Source: Mesostigma viride
Lineage: Eukaryota > Streptophyta > Mesostigmatophyceae > Mesostigmatales > Mesostigmataceae
Direction of reading: 5' to 3'
Length of the DNA stretch: 64,000 nt
Assembly (NCBI GenBank): GCA_009746045.1
Contig: RPFO01000027.1
Coordinates: 4,339,953-4,403,952 of the forward strand
This document shows positions 33,780-45,300 of this stretch, one piece after another (position 1 is the first letter of the stretch; the number at the start of each line of letters is the position of its first letter). The translations under genes and the position numbers were made by a program. The notes below the pieces were generated by a model. That model did no database searches. It was not told the origin of the DNA and worked only from the letters and a program-made list of their open reading frames with translations.

Positions 33780-34226
33780 GGAAAATGTGCTGGAGAGGTT
33801 AGCTAACTCTCGCGGAGAGGGTTAGTGAGGCCAGTTAGGATACCAAGGCGGAGCTTGGTGTAGATAGAGGTTCCTGTATTCAACGATTGCTGACGAGTCG
33901 ACGGCCAGCCCGTAAGGGATTCAACGGCGATTTAGACAGCGAGCGGCCAGTCAGGGATGCTCGGCAGGGCCAACCATGGTCCTGTGGTGAGGTGCTATCG
34001 GCATGCAGTAGCGGCCATTACCCCAGTTTTCAACGACACCTAGTGGCGGCCAGAGCTCCGGCTTTCAACGACACCAGGTGGCGGCCAGTTCCGGGGTTCT
34101 CAACGACATTATCGATGGTACGTCACCTAGTTAGATTTCAAATCTTTATGAGCTATGCCTGCTGAGGGCTAGCTTACGCGCTCGCCTTCTCTCCGGGATC
34201 GCACGCGTAGGGGGTTTAAGTTAAAT
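33780..34226 (+). other. Leader of element D, interrupted by the gypsy element
   Basis: No ORF with recognisable motif. Three similar blocks read TTCAACGACACC or TTCTCAACGACATT plus GGCGGCCAG (about 34025-34110), a degenerate tandem repeat. The leader is cut by the gypsy element at 34227-34231 and resumes at 52189. Confidence 0.6.
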
Positions 34227-34231
34227 GTCGT
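34227..34231. repeat. Target-site duplication GTCGT, left
   Basis: GTCGT immediately precedes the gypsy LTR and recurs at 52189-52193, showing that 34232-52188 entered as one unit (later enlarged by two nested insertions). Confidence 0.9.
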
Positions 34232-34783
34232 TGTTACGTCGCGTAACAATTCGTTGTCGTTACGGACGTAAATTAGGTCCCTTGCCTTGGCCGTTCCTAG
34301 GTTTACGTGTAGTTCGTAGGACACTGTTGTCCTCGTAGCAGTGCTGAGGTGCCTTGGATGCTTTTGGGCGTCGCGCCGCGTACTTTATTAGTGGTCCTTA
34401 TCCTTCGGGTAGAATGTAGTGGACCAGCGTGCATCTGTGCAATTGTAGGCGAGGGCCAGGTCGGCCCGAGCAGGTTGGACCGTTGGAGGCCATTTATGCA
34501 CGTTCCATCTCTTGTGTTGGCACTCGGCGTGTGTTAAATGAATTAACACATATAGGCTTGGGTCACGGCAGTGTAGTGTGTTTCCTTCCTCTATTCCTGG
34601 AGTAAACGGGTTCGTGTAAATGGCTTATGGCGTATTTATACAGTAATACATACGTGAATGCATTGAGATCTGCACCGTCTCGTTCGTCTTTCGCTAGGGG
34701 TTTGAGTAGAGGAGGCCTGACCAATTTAGGTTCGGTTAGGCGAGGTAGAGGTAGAGGTGGTGGTAGAAGTTTAGGACGTAACA
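34232..34783 (+). repeat. 5' LTR of the gypsy element
   Basis: 552 bp with TGTTACG...CGTAACA termini. The first 17 bases, TGTTACGTCGCGTAACA, form a hairpin by themselves. The primer site TGGTTCCGGAGG starts at 34785. Confidence 0.92.
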
Positions 34784-34932
34784 ATGGTTCCGGAGGAACT
34801 TTCGTAGGTAGAGAGCGAGACGACGGTCCTTTGTCACAGACGCCTTTGCAAGAACCCTTCCGCGTCCAGGGATACGAAGACGACGCTTTCTTGACAGGTA
34901 ATGGGCGGGTCGCCTTCAAGCTGGGAGAGTAG
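34627..34932 (+). CDS. Small RG-rich ORF crossing the LTR boundary
   Basis: 101 codons starting inside the LTR and continuing through the primer site into the leader. It contains R-G-R-G-R-G-G-G-R and other Arg/Gly motifs typical of RNA-binding RGG boxes. In the 3' LTR the same start and RG region occur (52029 onward), with a 3-bp indel that keeps the frame. In the third related LTR (58229-58792) an early stop removes the N-terminus. Expression is unproven; it may be a chance ORF in the R/U5 region. Confidence 0.4.
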   Translation: MAYLYSNTYVNALRSAPSRSSFARGLSRGGLTNLGSVRRGRGRGGGRSLGRNNGSGGTFVGRERDDGPLSQTPLQEPFRVQGYEDDAFLTGNGRVAFKLGE

Positions 34933-35344
34933 TGCTGCCCGGTTCGGGACACGATCTGCCTAGATGCTAGACCTGCTCGGAGCGGATAAACCCTTTTGTA
35001 GATAGCTCCTTCGCTTTATTATATAGCTCCTTCGCTTTGTTTTCCTGCGTATGGTTGCTTCCTGTCGTAGATAGGGGATGGATTATTGTTCGGCAAAGCG
35101 TGAGACGATTAGCGTCGTGGTAGACTACACCTTTTCCTTCGTGCTGCTGTTTTATTAGACGGCCGCACCCGCAGAGAGACGGGTCGCTGATTTTAGGACG
35201 AGCGCTGGACTATTCGGTCGCTGATTTTAGGACGAGCGCTGGAACATTCCGCCCTCATGCTGCTTTCGGTGCTCCAGATCGCCCAGATAAGTCGCCTACT
35301 CCTTCTTCTAGCGTGACGTCACAAGACCCACCAGGTGCGTTACC

Positions 35345-35737
35345 ATGAGCCAGCGTCGTGTTTTTACTGCTCCTTCCCATTCGTCCAGTGACAATAGCTT
35401 AGCCAAATATTACGTAGTTATTACCCCTCAATGGTCAGCCATTTTCCTTTCTTGGTCAGATGCTAGGAAGATAGTGCAAAACCGTACATATAACGTAGTT
35501 AGGTATAAGAAATTTGTTACCTTTGAAGAAGCTCAGCAATTCCTTATAGACCATAGTGAATCAGATTTAGGCCTACATGTACGTTCTATTCCTCATGGTC
35601 GTTCTCCTGTAGAAGCTCTAGTTTTTGCTACTCCTCCTTCTTCTCCCCCTAGACGGGCTGCATCCTCATCTAGCTCAGATACTCCTCTCACCTTAGAGTT
35701 TGGTTCCCTATCCATTACTGTGGTTAAAAAGGATTGA
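35345..35737 (+). CDS. Viroplasmin/RNase H1 hybrid-binding-domain-like ORF
   Basis: 130 codons starting M-S-Q-R-R-V. Residues about 20-70 read Y-Y-V-V-I-T-P-Q-W-S-A-I-F-L-S-W-S-D-A-R, then Y-K-K-F-V-T-F-E-E-A-Q-Q-F-L. This is the pattern of the Cauli_VI/RNase H1 N-terminal domain (Y-x-V ... G-I-x-x-S-W-x-x-A ... Y-K-K-F-x-x-x-x-E-A-x-x-F-L), which binds RNA/DNA hybrids. The tail is Ser/Pro-rich. It lies alone, ahead of Gag, in an LTR element. A helper role for reverse transcription is inference. The full-length domain has no frame break. Confidence 0.65.
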   Translation: MSQRRVFTAPSHSSSDNSLAKYYVVITPQWSAIFLSWSDARKIVQNRTYNVVRYKKFVTFEEAQQFLIDHSESDLGLHVRSIPHGRSPVEALVFATPPSSPPRRAASSSSSDTPLTLEFGSLSITVVKKD

Positions 35738-35860
35738 TTGTAATTGTTTTCCTTGCTTAAGACATTCAAGGTTTTTCCTTTTGTCTTTATTGCTTCAATT
35801 TAGATTCATATTTCTTTCTTAACGCAACTCTTGTGTTTTCTTTCTTTTAATAAATTAAAC

Positions 35861-37428
35861 ATGGATCCAGTGGGTGGAGATATGTCGCCTATACCTACCA
35901 ATACTACCGCTACTAATAATAATACTACTAATAACAACAACAATACTCGTGGTAACCGACGGGACTCCTTGGAAACGGTGCACCATCTCACTCCTCAAGG
36001 TAATCTGCGTACCTCACCTCCTTCTCCTGTTATTGGTGGTCGCCGTCGTCCCTCCATACCCCACCTACCTTTGAACAACGTGTTAGATTTAGTGATGACC
36101 CCTCTTTTACTCTGAACCAGGCCCCTGCCCCTCCTGCAACCTTGGCTCAACCTTCCAGTAGGTCCTCACTAACTAACAATGCTTCTAGGCCTCCTTCCCA
36201 CCCTGCGCCTTCCATTCCTGCTTATAACACGGGTCGTACCTCTGCCCCTGTTGGCCCTTCTGGTCGCCCTAGTGCAGTACCCTTTTATCCCCCTGCTTCT
36301 TGGGTCTACCCTGATACGGCCTACGAGGCTGCCCAGGTCCCTACCCGTGTGGCTGATTTAGAAGTTAATAGTGATTTCAGCACCATGCCTCTAGATGACA
36401 GAAATTATGATCATTTTGCCTACTCCTCCCTTCGTGAGCAATATACTGTTCCCTTCTCCTATGGGCACCATCCTGAAACGGTGGCCCCTTCTAGACCTCT
36501 ATCCAAAACCTTTCCTCTTCCTTCTTTCTATCCCTCGTATGTAGCAGTGGAAGACAGTGGTCCTATGGGTAAATCTGACTCTTCTAATCCCCCTAAGCCT
36601 CCTGCTCTTCCCCTCTTTGCTAACCTTCCCAAGTTGGATGTCAAGTCTACCCCTCAACAGTTTTTCACTTTTATTATGTTGCTTACCCAGAACACAGAGT
36701 CGTGGCAAAACCATAATAGATGGCGTCTCTCTGATGCTGTATTAGTCCCTCATTATCTTACTACCTGTATTACTCCTGAGCTTGCTAACCTCATCCAGTG
36801 TGAATCCTTGGCCTCTCATGCCTACCCTAACTCTGTAGCAGAACTGTTTAAGCGTTTAGAGAACCATTTAGTTCCTCCTGATGCAGATTGGCAGGATAGG
36901 TTATCCTTTGGTACTTTGCAGCAAGGTACTAAATCGTTTAGGGAGTATATGAAAGAATTTGATGCACAGATGGTACGAATTAGGGATTTGTCGGGCGCAG
37001 AAGTACGTGCTCGCTTCCTACAAGGCCTCAGTAGACTCTTATTACGTGAGGTAAAGCGCCGGTTCTCTGCCTACCGTTTTACTGATCTACCTCTCAAGCA
37101 TGTGCGCCAGCATCTCTTACGAGTAGCAGATTTCTTCACCACTCCTTCTCTTCCTACCCGTTCCCGTATTAATAATATTAGCCTTACCCCTGAGGAGGAG
37201 AACTCCTATGTAGAAGAATTAGACATTTGCGTTACTGACCTTTCAGCTCTGGATGTCTCTCATATTACATGCTATCATTGTAAGGAAGTAGGTCATCTTA
37301 AACGTGAGTGCCCCAAGTTCCTTTCGGGTGCTCCCCCTCATCCCGACGCTCGCCCTCCTCGCACCCCTCAGCGTGCTCCTATTCGTCCCACTCCAGGACG
37401 CATTCCCTCAGCTACTCTAGTAGGCTGA
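35861..37428 (+). pseudogene. Gag of the gypsy element, one internal frame change
   Basis: The frame from 35861 (M-D-P-V-G-G-D) is Asn/Thr-rich and shifts by -1 near 36050-36062 at a CCCC run. The second frame then continues to 37428. It has a retrotransposon-Gag-like region (residues with F-F-T-F-I-M-L-L and F-R-E-Y-M-K-E-F-D-A-Q-M) and one CCHC zinc knuckle, C-Y-H-C-K-E-V-G-H-L-K-R-E-C. The apparent start at 36142 is a TTG within this open frame. The frame change could be decay, programmed shifting or a base-calling error. Confidence 0.8.
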
Positions 37429-37579
37429 ATGCTGTGCAGACAGGACCCTCAGGGTTCCCCTATGATGATCAGGCTCCTGCACCCTCTTCGCTCCCTCGTG
37501 ACCCTCCAGCAGTGGCTTTTTCGCCAGGGTCTTCTTCGGGGTTAGTTCCTGTGGATTTGGGGGGGGAGGGGGAACAGTA

Positions 37580-39787
37580 GGCCTGTCAGCCGGGGGTAAC
37601 CTGGACAGGTCCTTAGATAGTACCCCAGATAATAATTTTTGCCTGCCTGTTTTTATCACCTCTGTAGGAGCTGAATCATCCCTACCACTACGTGTCCGTC
37701 CTCTTATGTTCTTGAATGGTGGCTTAACCGTTCCCCACACTGTTGTAGACCCATTCTTGCATGCTGATGAACTTTTGCATGTCTCTGTGTTAGTGGATAG
37801 CGGTGCGGCTAGCTCCTTTGTGAGCGAGGCCCTAGTTAGGCGTTTAGGACTAGTCCCTATCCCTCACACCAAACCTGTCACTGTACATTATGCTGACGGT
37901 CGCACCAGTCATTCACCGGGTACGGTGTCCCTTCCCCTGGTCATACAAGGACGTACTGTCAACCTGACGGCCACTATAGGCCCTATCACTACCGCTGATG
38001 TATTACTAGGATTAGATTGGCACCAAGATAATAAGATTACTATTAATTATGATACCACGGTTATTTGGTTTCCAGATAGCTCTTACTGGGTACCGGAACG
38101 TCATTATAGAGTGGAAAATTTATCCTTGGTAGACATTACTCCTCCTACACCTGTTGATACTCCTGTGAGACCTATACCTGAAGTATTAATGTCCAATGAT
38201 GAATTGCGATCTGAACTAAAGGAATATGGATATTTATTATGTATGTTCCTTCAGTTAGAAGTACAGGAGATACCTATCCCTAATAATAGTGTGGATATAG
38301 ACGTGAACACAGTGGATACAATAGGGGTGGGATTTACTGAAAATGAATTAGTAAGATACATGGCTGTGATAGATTCCTCCAAAGTTTTTGAGGAAAAGAC
38401 TCCTTCTTCTTACCCTCCTCCTCGATCTGTTTTACACCGTGTAGTTATTAAGGACGGTGCAGTTCCTACGCACTCTCCGATGTATAGAATGGGCCCTACC
38501 GAGTTAAAGGAACTAAAACAGATTTTAGTGTCACTATTAGAAGCAGGATTGATAGAGCCTAGTAACTCCCCTTACTCAGCTGGTGTCCTGTTAGTCCCTA
38601 CTAAGCCAAATGGCAAGTTTCGCCTAGTTACTGATTATAGGAAGTTAAATGATATTACTGTGAAGTCTAAATACCCTCTACCTCGTATTGATGATATATT
38701 TAATAAGGTTAAAGGTTCTACCTGTTTCACGGTACTGGATTGTGCGGATGGTTTTTGGCAACTGCGCATAGCGCCTGAGGATTGCCATAAAACCGCCTTT
38801 GCTACCCCTTTTGGTCATTACCAGTTTAGAGTAGCGGCTATGGGACTCTGTAACTCTCCTGCCTCTTTTCAAATGTTAATGAATGAAGTGCTTAGACCTG
38901 TTATGGGTAATTCTCACCTTCCTCAAGTGTCATCTGATTTAAAGGATCCTTCCTTCTCCTCTGTTTCTTTATCTGAGCACGACCGTTCTTGTGCTCAGGC
39001 TTACTTAGATGATATCCTTATTTACTCCCCTGACTTTGAAACGCACCTACGTGATTTGAAGAAAGTCTTAGAAATAATGGCTGAAAATTCCTTGTGGGCT
39101 CGCCGTGCTAAAGTTCGTTCTGGTAGGAGTGTACCATTTTTAGGACACGTTTTGTCTGATGCCGGTGCCGCTACCGACCCGGATAAAACTAAGTCAATTC
39201 AGGAATGGCCTACCCCTATCGACGTTAAAAGTGTACGTAGTTTCCTAGGGATTGCCTCTTACTATAGGCGTTTAATCCCGCGTTTCGCAACTATAGCAGC
39301 CCCTATCAATCATTTATTAAAGAAAGATATCCCCTTTGTCTGGAGTAGTGATTGTCAGTCGGCTTTTCAATGTCTAAAATCCCTACTTCTCTCTCCTCCT
39401 GTCCTCATCCTACCCGATACTACTAAACCCTTTGTGGTAGCTACCGACGCTAGTAAGGTAGCTATAGGGGGCGTCCTTCTCCAGGATCAGGGTCAGGGCT
39501 TACAGCCAATTGAGTATATCTCTAGGACAATGCTCCCTGCGGAGCGTAACTATCCAGTACACCAGCAGGAACTCTTAGCGGTGGTGTATTGTTGCCACGC
39601 GTGGCAGCACTTTCTTAAAGGTGCCCAATTTGATGTTTGCCTGAATGAACCCTGTGAGATAGATCCTTATAGATTAGTTATCCAAACGGATCACCGTCCC
39701 CTTACCCATCTTCTCTCCCAACCCAACCTTACCCCTCGTCAAGCGTGCTGGATGGAGTTTTTAGCACAGACTGTTTTCCCCTTTTAA
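37580..39787 (+). CDS. Pol part 1 of the gypsy element: protease, RT, RNase H
   Basis: The frame is open from a G8 run at 37559-37566, where it leaves an intermediate frame by -1; the first ATG is 37706. From that Met, D31-S-G-A is the retropepsin site, followed by L-L-G-L-D-W. RT has the template-grip region K-S-K-Y-P-L-P-R-I-D-D and the active-site motif Y-L-D-D-I-L-I-Y-S. RNase H begins V-V-A-T-D-A-S-K. The frame ends early at 39787, at a C4T4 stretch. The expected RNase H end and the start of the integrase lie in the next frame. Confidence 0.9.
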   Translation, partial: GLSAGGNLDRSLDSTPDNNFCLPVFITSVGAESSLPLRVRPLMFLNGGLTVPHTVVDPFLHADELLHVSVLVDSGAASSFVSEALVRRLGLVPIPHTKPVTVHYADGRTSHSPGTVSLPLVIQGRTVNLTATIGPITTADVLLGLDWHQDNKITINYDTTVIWFPDSSYWVPERHYRVENLSLVDITPPTPVDTPVRPIPEVLMSNDELRSELKEYGYLLCMFLQLEVQEIPIPNNSVDIDVNTVDTIGVGFTENELVRYMAVIDSSKVFEEKTPSSYPPPRSVLHRVVIKDGAVPTHSPMYRMGPTELKELKQILVSLLEAGLIEPSNSPYSAGVLLVPTKPNGKFRLVTDYRKLNDITVKSKYPLPRIDDIFNKVKGSTCFTVLDCADGFWQLRIAPEDCHKTAFATPFGHYQFRVAAMGLCNSPASFQMLMNEVLRPVMGNSHLPQVSSDLKDPSFSSVSLSEHDRSCAQAYLDDILIYSPDFETHLRDLKKVLEIMAENSLWARRAKVRSGRSVPFLGHVLSDAGAATDPDKTKSIQEWPTPIDVKSVRSFLGIASYYRRLIPRFATIAAPINHLLKKDIPFVWSSDCQSAFQCLKSLLLSPPVLILPDTTKPFVVATDASKVAIGGVLLQDQGQGLQPIEYISRTMLPAERNYPVHQQELLAVVYCCHAWQHFLKGAQFDVCLNEPCEIDPYRLVIQTDHRPLTHLLSQPNLTPRQACWMEFLAQTVFPF

Positions 39788-41638
39788 ACTTCAGTATGTT
39801 AAGGGTGTAGATAACATAGTACCTGATGCACTCTCCCGTCGCGCAGATTACTCCTTTTTCGAGGACTTGGATGTTCTCAATACTACTCTAGTTCCTACTA
39901 CTATGGGTGTAATCCCTTATGGTGAACTACCTGATGATGAATCCTATGCCTATCTCTTTCATACAGCTGTTCGCATGCCTGATCTTCTTTCTCACGTAGG
40001 ACTCTCTCTCCCGTGTGAGGCCCTTCCTGTGGTCTCGGTGGGGGGGGAGGGGAAAAATAAAATTTCTATACCGCTTAGCCACATAGCGACTAGGTCAGGA
40101 AAGTCTTATGATAACATAGTCCCTCTAGGACCTCCCCTTCTCTTCGGCAAGGCGGTAGGAGACCTCTTTAAACCTGTTCTGGATACCTCTGTAGCGATGC
40201 CTACCTCTGATCTTGAACGCCTCATTAGTAGATTTACGGCCACTGAGCCGGAAGCTTTAGCTGCCATTGCCACCCATCCCCAACAGTTTGGCAAGCACCC
40301 TTGTAAATTTGTAGGTGGGTTTTTGTATGTGCAGATAGCAGACTCTCCCCCTCAATGGCGCCTGTATGTCCCTCCTATCTGTCGCTCCTCCTTGCTCTTT
40401 GAGTTGCATGACTTAGCTGCTCATCAGGGTGGTAAACGAGTACGGGACCTAGTAGCCCGCTCTTACTACTGGCCTTCCCTTTTAAAAGATGTAGATGAGT
40501 ATGTTAGGACCTGTCAATCTTGCCAGGAGATGAAACCCAACAATGTAGGACAGATAGCAGAACCTAGGACCCTACCTGATCCCATCATGCCGTGGGACTC
40601 CATTATGATGGATTTTGTAGGACCTTTTAGGAAGAATGATAGAGGTAACGCCCAGATCCTTGTTTTTGTAGATCGTTTTACTCGTATGTGTCATCTCGTG
40701 CCGTGTCCCTTAGAACTCACCGCACGCGATTGCGCACGCCTATACCTTAATAACGTCTATAGATATCATGGTTTGAGTAGGCAGTTTATTAGTGATAAAG
40801 ATAAGCTATTTACCTCTGACTTTTGGCAGCAGTTTTTCGCTGCTATCGGTACCAAGGTTACGTTCGGTACTGCCTACCACTACTCCTCCTCTCATTTAGT
40901 AGAGCGTCTTAATAGGGTAGTGGAAGAAGCGCTGAGGCACTATGTTAACGGCTCTGGGAGTGATTGGGAGGATTACCTATGCTTGGTAGAGTTCTCCCTT
41001 AACAATTGCCCTCAGGCTGCGCATGGCTATACGCCTTTCTTCCTAGATACAGGTAGACAGCCTCTTACCCCTACCTCTCTCTTAGCTAGTCCCTTACGGG
41101 ACAGGGACGATGTGTCCCGGGATACCGTAGAAGGTGTGCAGGCCTTATTAGATAAAATGAAAAATGCACATGACCACGCCATTTCAGGGTACCATAGGGC
41201 TCAGGCCAAGTACCTTGCTAGGTTGCGTGCCTCCTTAGATAGAAGGGCGCCTGAAATAGATATAGGAGATTTAGTCTTAGTAGAAGGCCCTCGTGTTGGC
41301 CGATTTGCTCACAAGTTCGAAGCAGAACTTAAAGTGAAACTTAGGCCCACCTTCTTAGGACCCTTCCGTGTGTTGTCGAGAGTAGGTAATTTCTTATATA
41401 AAACAGATATCCCTACCTCCTGGCAGACCCATTCTAACACCTTCCATAGATTAAGCCAGCTGAAGCTTTATCACCAAAGCACGTTCGCTGGTAGAGAGTT
41501 AGCTCCTGCCCCTTTAGAGCATAATCCTGATACTGGTGAAGTAGAGGACGAGGTAGAGAGTATCGTGGCCCATAGGGATATTAGAAAGGGCCGCGGTACT
41601 CAGCGCCAGTATAAGGTGAAATGGATGTATGCTCGTAG
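39788..41638 (+). pseudogene. Pol part 2 of the gypsy element: integrase and split chromodomain
   Basis: Frame +1 to part 1. It opens with the RNase H tail (V-P-D-A-L-S-R-R). Integrase follows: an HHCC finger (F-E-L-H-D-L-A-A-H ... C-Q-S-C), the first Asp in D-S-I-M-M-D-F-V-G-P-F, F-I-S-D-K-D and H-L-V-E-R-L-N-R, so the DDE triad is kept. The C-terminus enters a chromodomain (Q-Y-K-V-K-W) and is cut by the copia-class insertion at 41639. The same frame resumes at 48094. Codons past 41638 in this frame are copia LTR sequence, not part of the gene. Confidence 0.88.
41634..41638. repeat. Target-site duplication CGTAG, left
   Basis: CGTAG at 41634-41638 and 48094-48098 flank the copia-class insertion. 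Collapsing them restores the frame of the gypsy chromodomain. Confidence 0.95.
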
Positions 41639-42120
41639 AGTTGCAAATAAATGGAATGCGATGTAAATCAGAAAGCATGAAATGAACGTTGTGTTTATTG
41701 TTCTCATACGTTATTGTCGTTGCTGCATAATTCGTCTTCGTTGCGCATATATTCTATTGCGCTTGGCACCTTCATCAGTCTTGCTGAATATCCTACGTGG
41801 ACATGCATTCCGTGTAGTTCAGTGCATGCCGCGTGTTAGATACTTCTAGAATCCTCTAGGAGGTACCAAGGCAGATGCGCATACATAATAGGCCGATAGT
41901 CGGCTCAGTCCTATTGACAGTACTACACCGGCCCTTGACCAGCCGGTGACGTGGAGGCCTGGGAGACGCCCACATATTCTACGTGGCGTTATCCCATTGG
42001 CGAGTACTAGTGAAGTACAGCCATTGGCCCAATACTACAATAAAGTATATTGTAGTAATCTGTACAAGATCCTCTATCTCTGAGGACCCATGTGGACCCT
42101 AGATGGGTCTCCAACCAACT
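41639..42120 (-). repeat. 3' LTR of copia-class element 1
   Basis: 482 bp. Adjacent internal sequence on the - strand reads AAGGGAAAGAATGGCTGG, a purine-tract candidate. An inverted pair ATACTACAAT / ATTGTAGTAA lies near 42032-42060. Confidence 0.95.
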
Positions 42121-42388
42121 CCAGCCATTCTTTCCCTTGTGAAAGTGATAAGGCTTAGATGTATTCATTGATGTTCGGCCGCACCTGGCCAGTTCACTTT
42201 CACATATGTGGGCAATGGGGACTCACTTGGGTCTTATGGAGTTTGCATCTCATCATTGCATGGTTGGTGTAACCTGCTGTAGGGAAAACCCAAATCTGAA
42301 GGAAAACCTCTTCTCCAGAGAGGACAAAACCTCCAGGGGGATAAAAACCTACAGGAGGAGCATTAGGCTCAGGCTCCCAGATTACTCC
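42121..42388 (-). other. 3' untranslated part of element 1
   Basis: Between the Pol stop and the LTR. It contains the purine-tract candidate next to the LTR and no other supported feature. Confidence 0.7.
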
Positions 42389-45300
42389 TCATGACAAGGG
42401 TTTCCCAGCCATCATGGACCGCAGCAACTGGTACCCATTAAGGGCCAGTCGTGGAAGCTTGGTCATAGCATCAGCAGGATTTGAGTGTCCTGGCAGATGT
42501 ATGGTTATACAGTGGCTGGACAACTCCTTTGCCACAAGGTAGTCCAAGTCAGTAGTAGTGGCCCTCTCATTCTTGATAAAAGAGACCACGGGCTTATTAT
42601 CACAATAAACCCTGACATCAATCACGGGTTGAGGTCTTATCTGACTCAGACACCATAAGAGTAGCTCTCTTATGTATATGGCATCGCGAATGCACATGGC
42701 GTATGCCCTGCACTCAGCGGTGTCAATGCCAGCAAACCGCCTCCTCTGAAGGTTACTGGACCAGTATACCAACGAGGGCTGTTTGCCTTCATTCCTGATG
42801 GTGATCAGGCATCCGGCTCTGGCACCAATCTTGTTGGCAGATCTAGACTCTTGGCTAGCATCTGTGTAGGCGTCTATGATGATGCGCCCATGCCAGTCTA
42901 CACCGGACAACACCAAGTCAGGAGATTCATTGAGGCAGCTCTCCAGGCGCCTCCTTCCTTCTCCTACAACAACAGAGTCTGGCATCCTACTCTGTACTGC
43001 CAGGTCAGGGTTAGTTGTGGCAGCCAGCCAACCCAGTTGACCTTTAACCGTAGGGGCATTCTCCTCAGTTACTCTCTTGGGCAACTGAGTTATTACTTTT
43101 TCTTTATACCCCTTCGCCGATTGCAGCTTAAGATGCCATCCTTTGTCATCCTGGAAAAGGGTACAGCCAATGCCACAGTAAGGTACCTGGCTGTTTTTAC
43201 TAAACCATGCTCTGGTACCAATAGGGGACTTGTCATTGAGCCTTTTATAGGTCTCATTCAACCATCCCTTGGGACCAATGCGTTGCATATCATCTCCATG
43301 TAAGGTAGCCCAGGTGGGTTGTCCTTTGGATTGCCCCACAAAGAGACAATAAGCAAGATGAGATTGTTGCATCTGACATCTCTCCTGGATGGCAGGAGCA
43401 ATGGTTTCATACCAGATGACTGGACTGCTGACCAGTCCTTCCCAGCCCACTTTAGGCTGCATGTAGGGATGACCTACTTCAGCTATCCAGCATGCTGGGG
43501 TCTTAACACAACAGGGTCTTTGAGCTTGCCAAGTGGCTCTGGCCACCTGAGGATCACCATGCAAAAAGGCCCTGGTGAAGTCATCAATTTCTGCTCCATA
43601 ATCCAAGCCATAGTCCAAAGCACCAAGGTACAGACTAAGAATAAGCCTGAGAACAGGATGTGACAGGCCAGGAGTGTACAGCTCCTCCTTATCAAAGTCT
43701 GTAGTACCATGGAACTGGGTCACGACTGGACGTGCGTTTGGTATGGGAGGCTCACCAAGCTTGCTCTTCATCTTGCATACAAAACGCAACTGAAGCATTT
43801 GAGCATTGGGTGGAGGTTCTGAAATGCCTTCAAAAACATCCAGCGTTTGCCACTCCTGGAGCGCACGCGCCAATGCTACTCGCCAGGCCTCAAGGCCAGC
43901 GAAAGTGTGACAATCCAGGTCTACATCATCAAAGGACATGGGGCTATGAGCAGCAAATGACCTTTTTGTGAGACCAAGAGAAGTCACACTGAGCTGGGCG
44001 GGTTCTACCAGCTCAGAAGCTGGGGGTATATCCCTTCCCCATTCTGCTCCTTTTATTGAACCGACACAGGCGGTCTTCCAATTTGCCTTCTGGAACATTT
44101 CAAGAGGCAAGAGACATCTGAATGATTCCAGAGGAATTGGGTCACAATGGGTTTTTAGGAGACTCTTTGTGTTATTGGGGCCATCAACAATGGTAACACC
44201 GGGAGTCACCAAGAATGGCTGGCCAATGAGAGTGGGTCCCTTATAGCCATCAACAACACAAAGTGTCAAAGACTCACCCAAGAATGGGATAGTGATATTC
44301 CCAAGAACTTGATGATCAGTGTTACCCGCAAAGTCTTGGACAATAGTCCATGGACTGGGTTCAAGGGAATACTTATCCAGCAAAGCATTAAAGGGCGAGG
44401 TGACAGAGACCTCTGCTTTGGTATCCACATCAAAGCCATCAAGGTCCATGCCCTTCTCTAGAAGAGAAGTTATTTTGGCAATCTTTAGTGAGGGCTTGAG
44501 CTTCTTTACAATATCCCGAAGCTCTTGAGGATTGCCTCTCTTGCCGAGCTGAGTGTTCAACCTGGACAACCCCTCCTCAGCTTGTCTTCCTTGGGCTGGA
44601 ATCCCATCAGTCTCCAAGGGCAATGGCTTATTACCAGGGTAATTGGATCCAAGCTTTGGCTGTTCAGACTGAAATATGTTATCCACCTGCCCAGGGGTCT
44701 CAAGCCCATGTTCCAACGGCCGGAGCTTCCGGTGCTGATCAGACACCCTATTATCCAACAAGTCAGCTTCATCCATATCATCCTGTGATATCCCAGTCAA
44801 TGTCTTAGGCTGAGCTTGCTGAGTAGTAGGCTCCAGTTGATGGGAGGCCGCCCTTTCTGGTAGTTGGAGTCCAGCCTGTTCACTGGCCAAAGGTGGACAG
44901 GAAAGATTGGGAGATCCAAGTGCCTCTTCAGGGGCCATAATTTCCAGGGGATTTTCTTGAACGTTCATTGGATCTCTCTTCAATCTATTCCAAGCCAGAT
45001 GATAAGTGGTCCCATTCCAGACCACATCAGCAGTTTTCATCTCCAGGTCAACTGAGGTTATGGTCCCTGGACCCTGCCAATAACCACGTTTACCAGGAGC
45101 ATTTTCTTTGTGGAAGATCACCTGGTCTCCCACCTCAAATTTTAATGATTCTCCTCTCTGTTTATCCTTTTCACAGAGATGAGCATACTGTGCCCACCTC
45201 TGCTTACTCCATGCCTGCATGATGTCATCAGGGTAGAGGCCACCTGCTAGTCCACGAGGTGAGACCAGCCGTGGAACACCACGCACCTTGATAGTATGAA

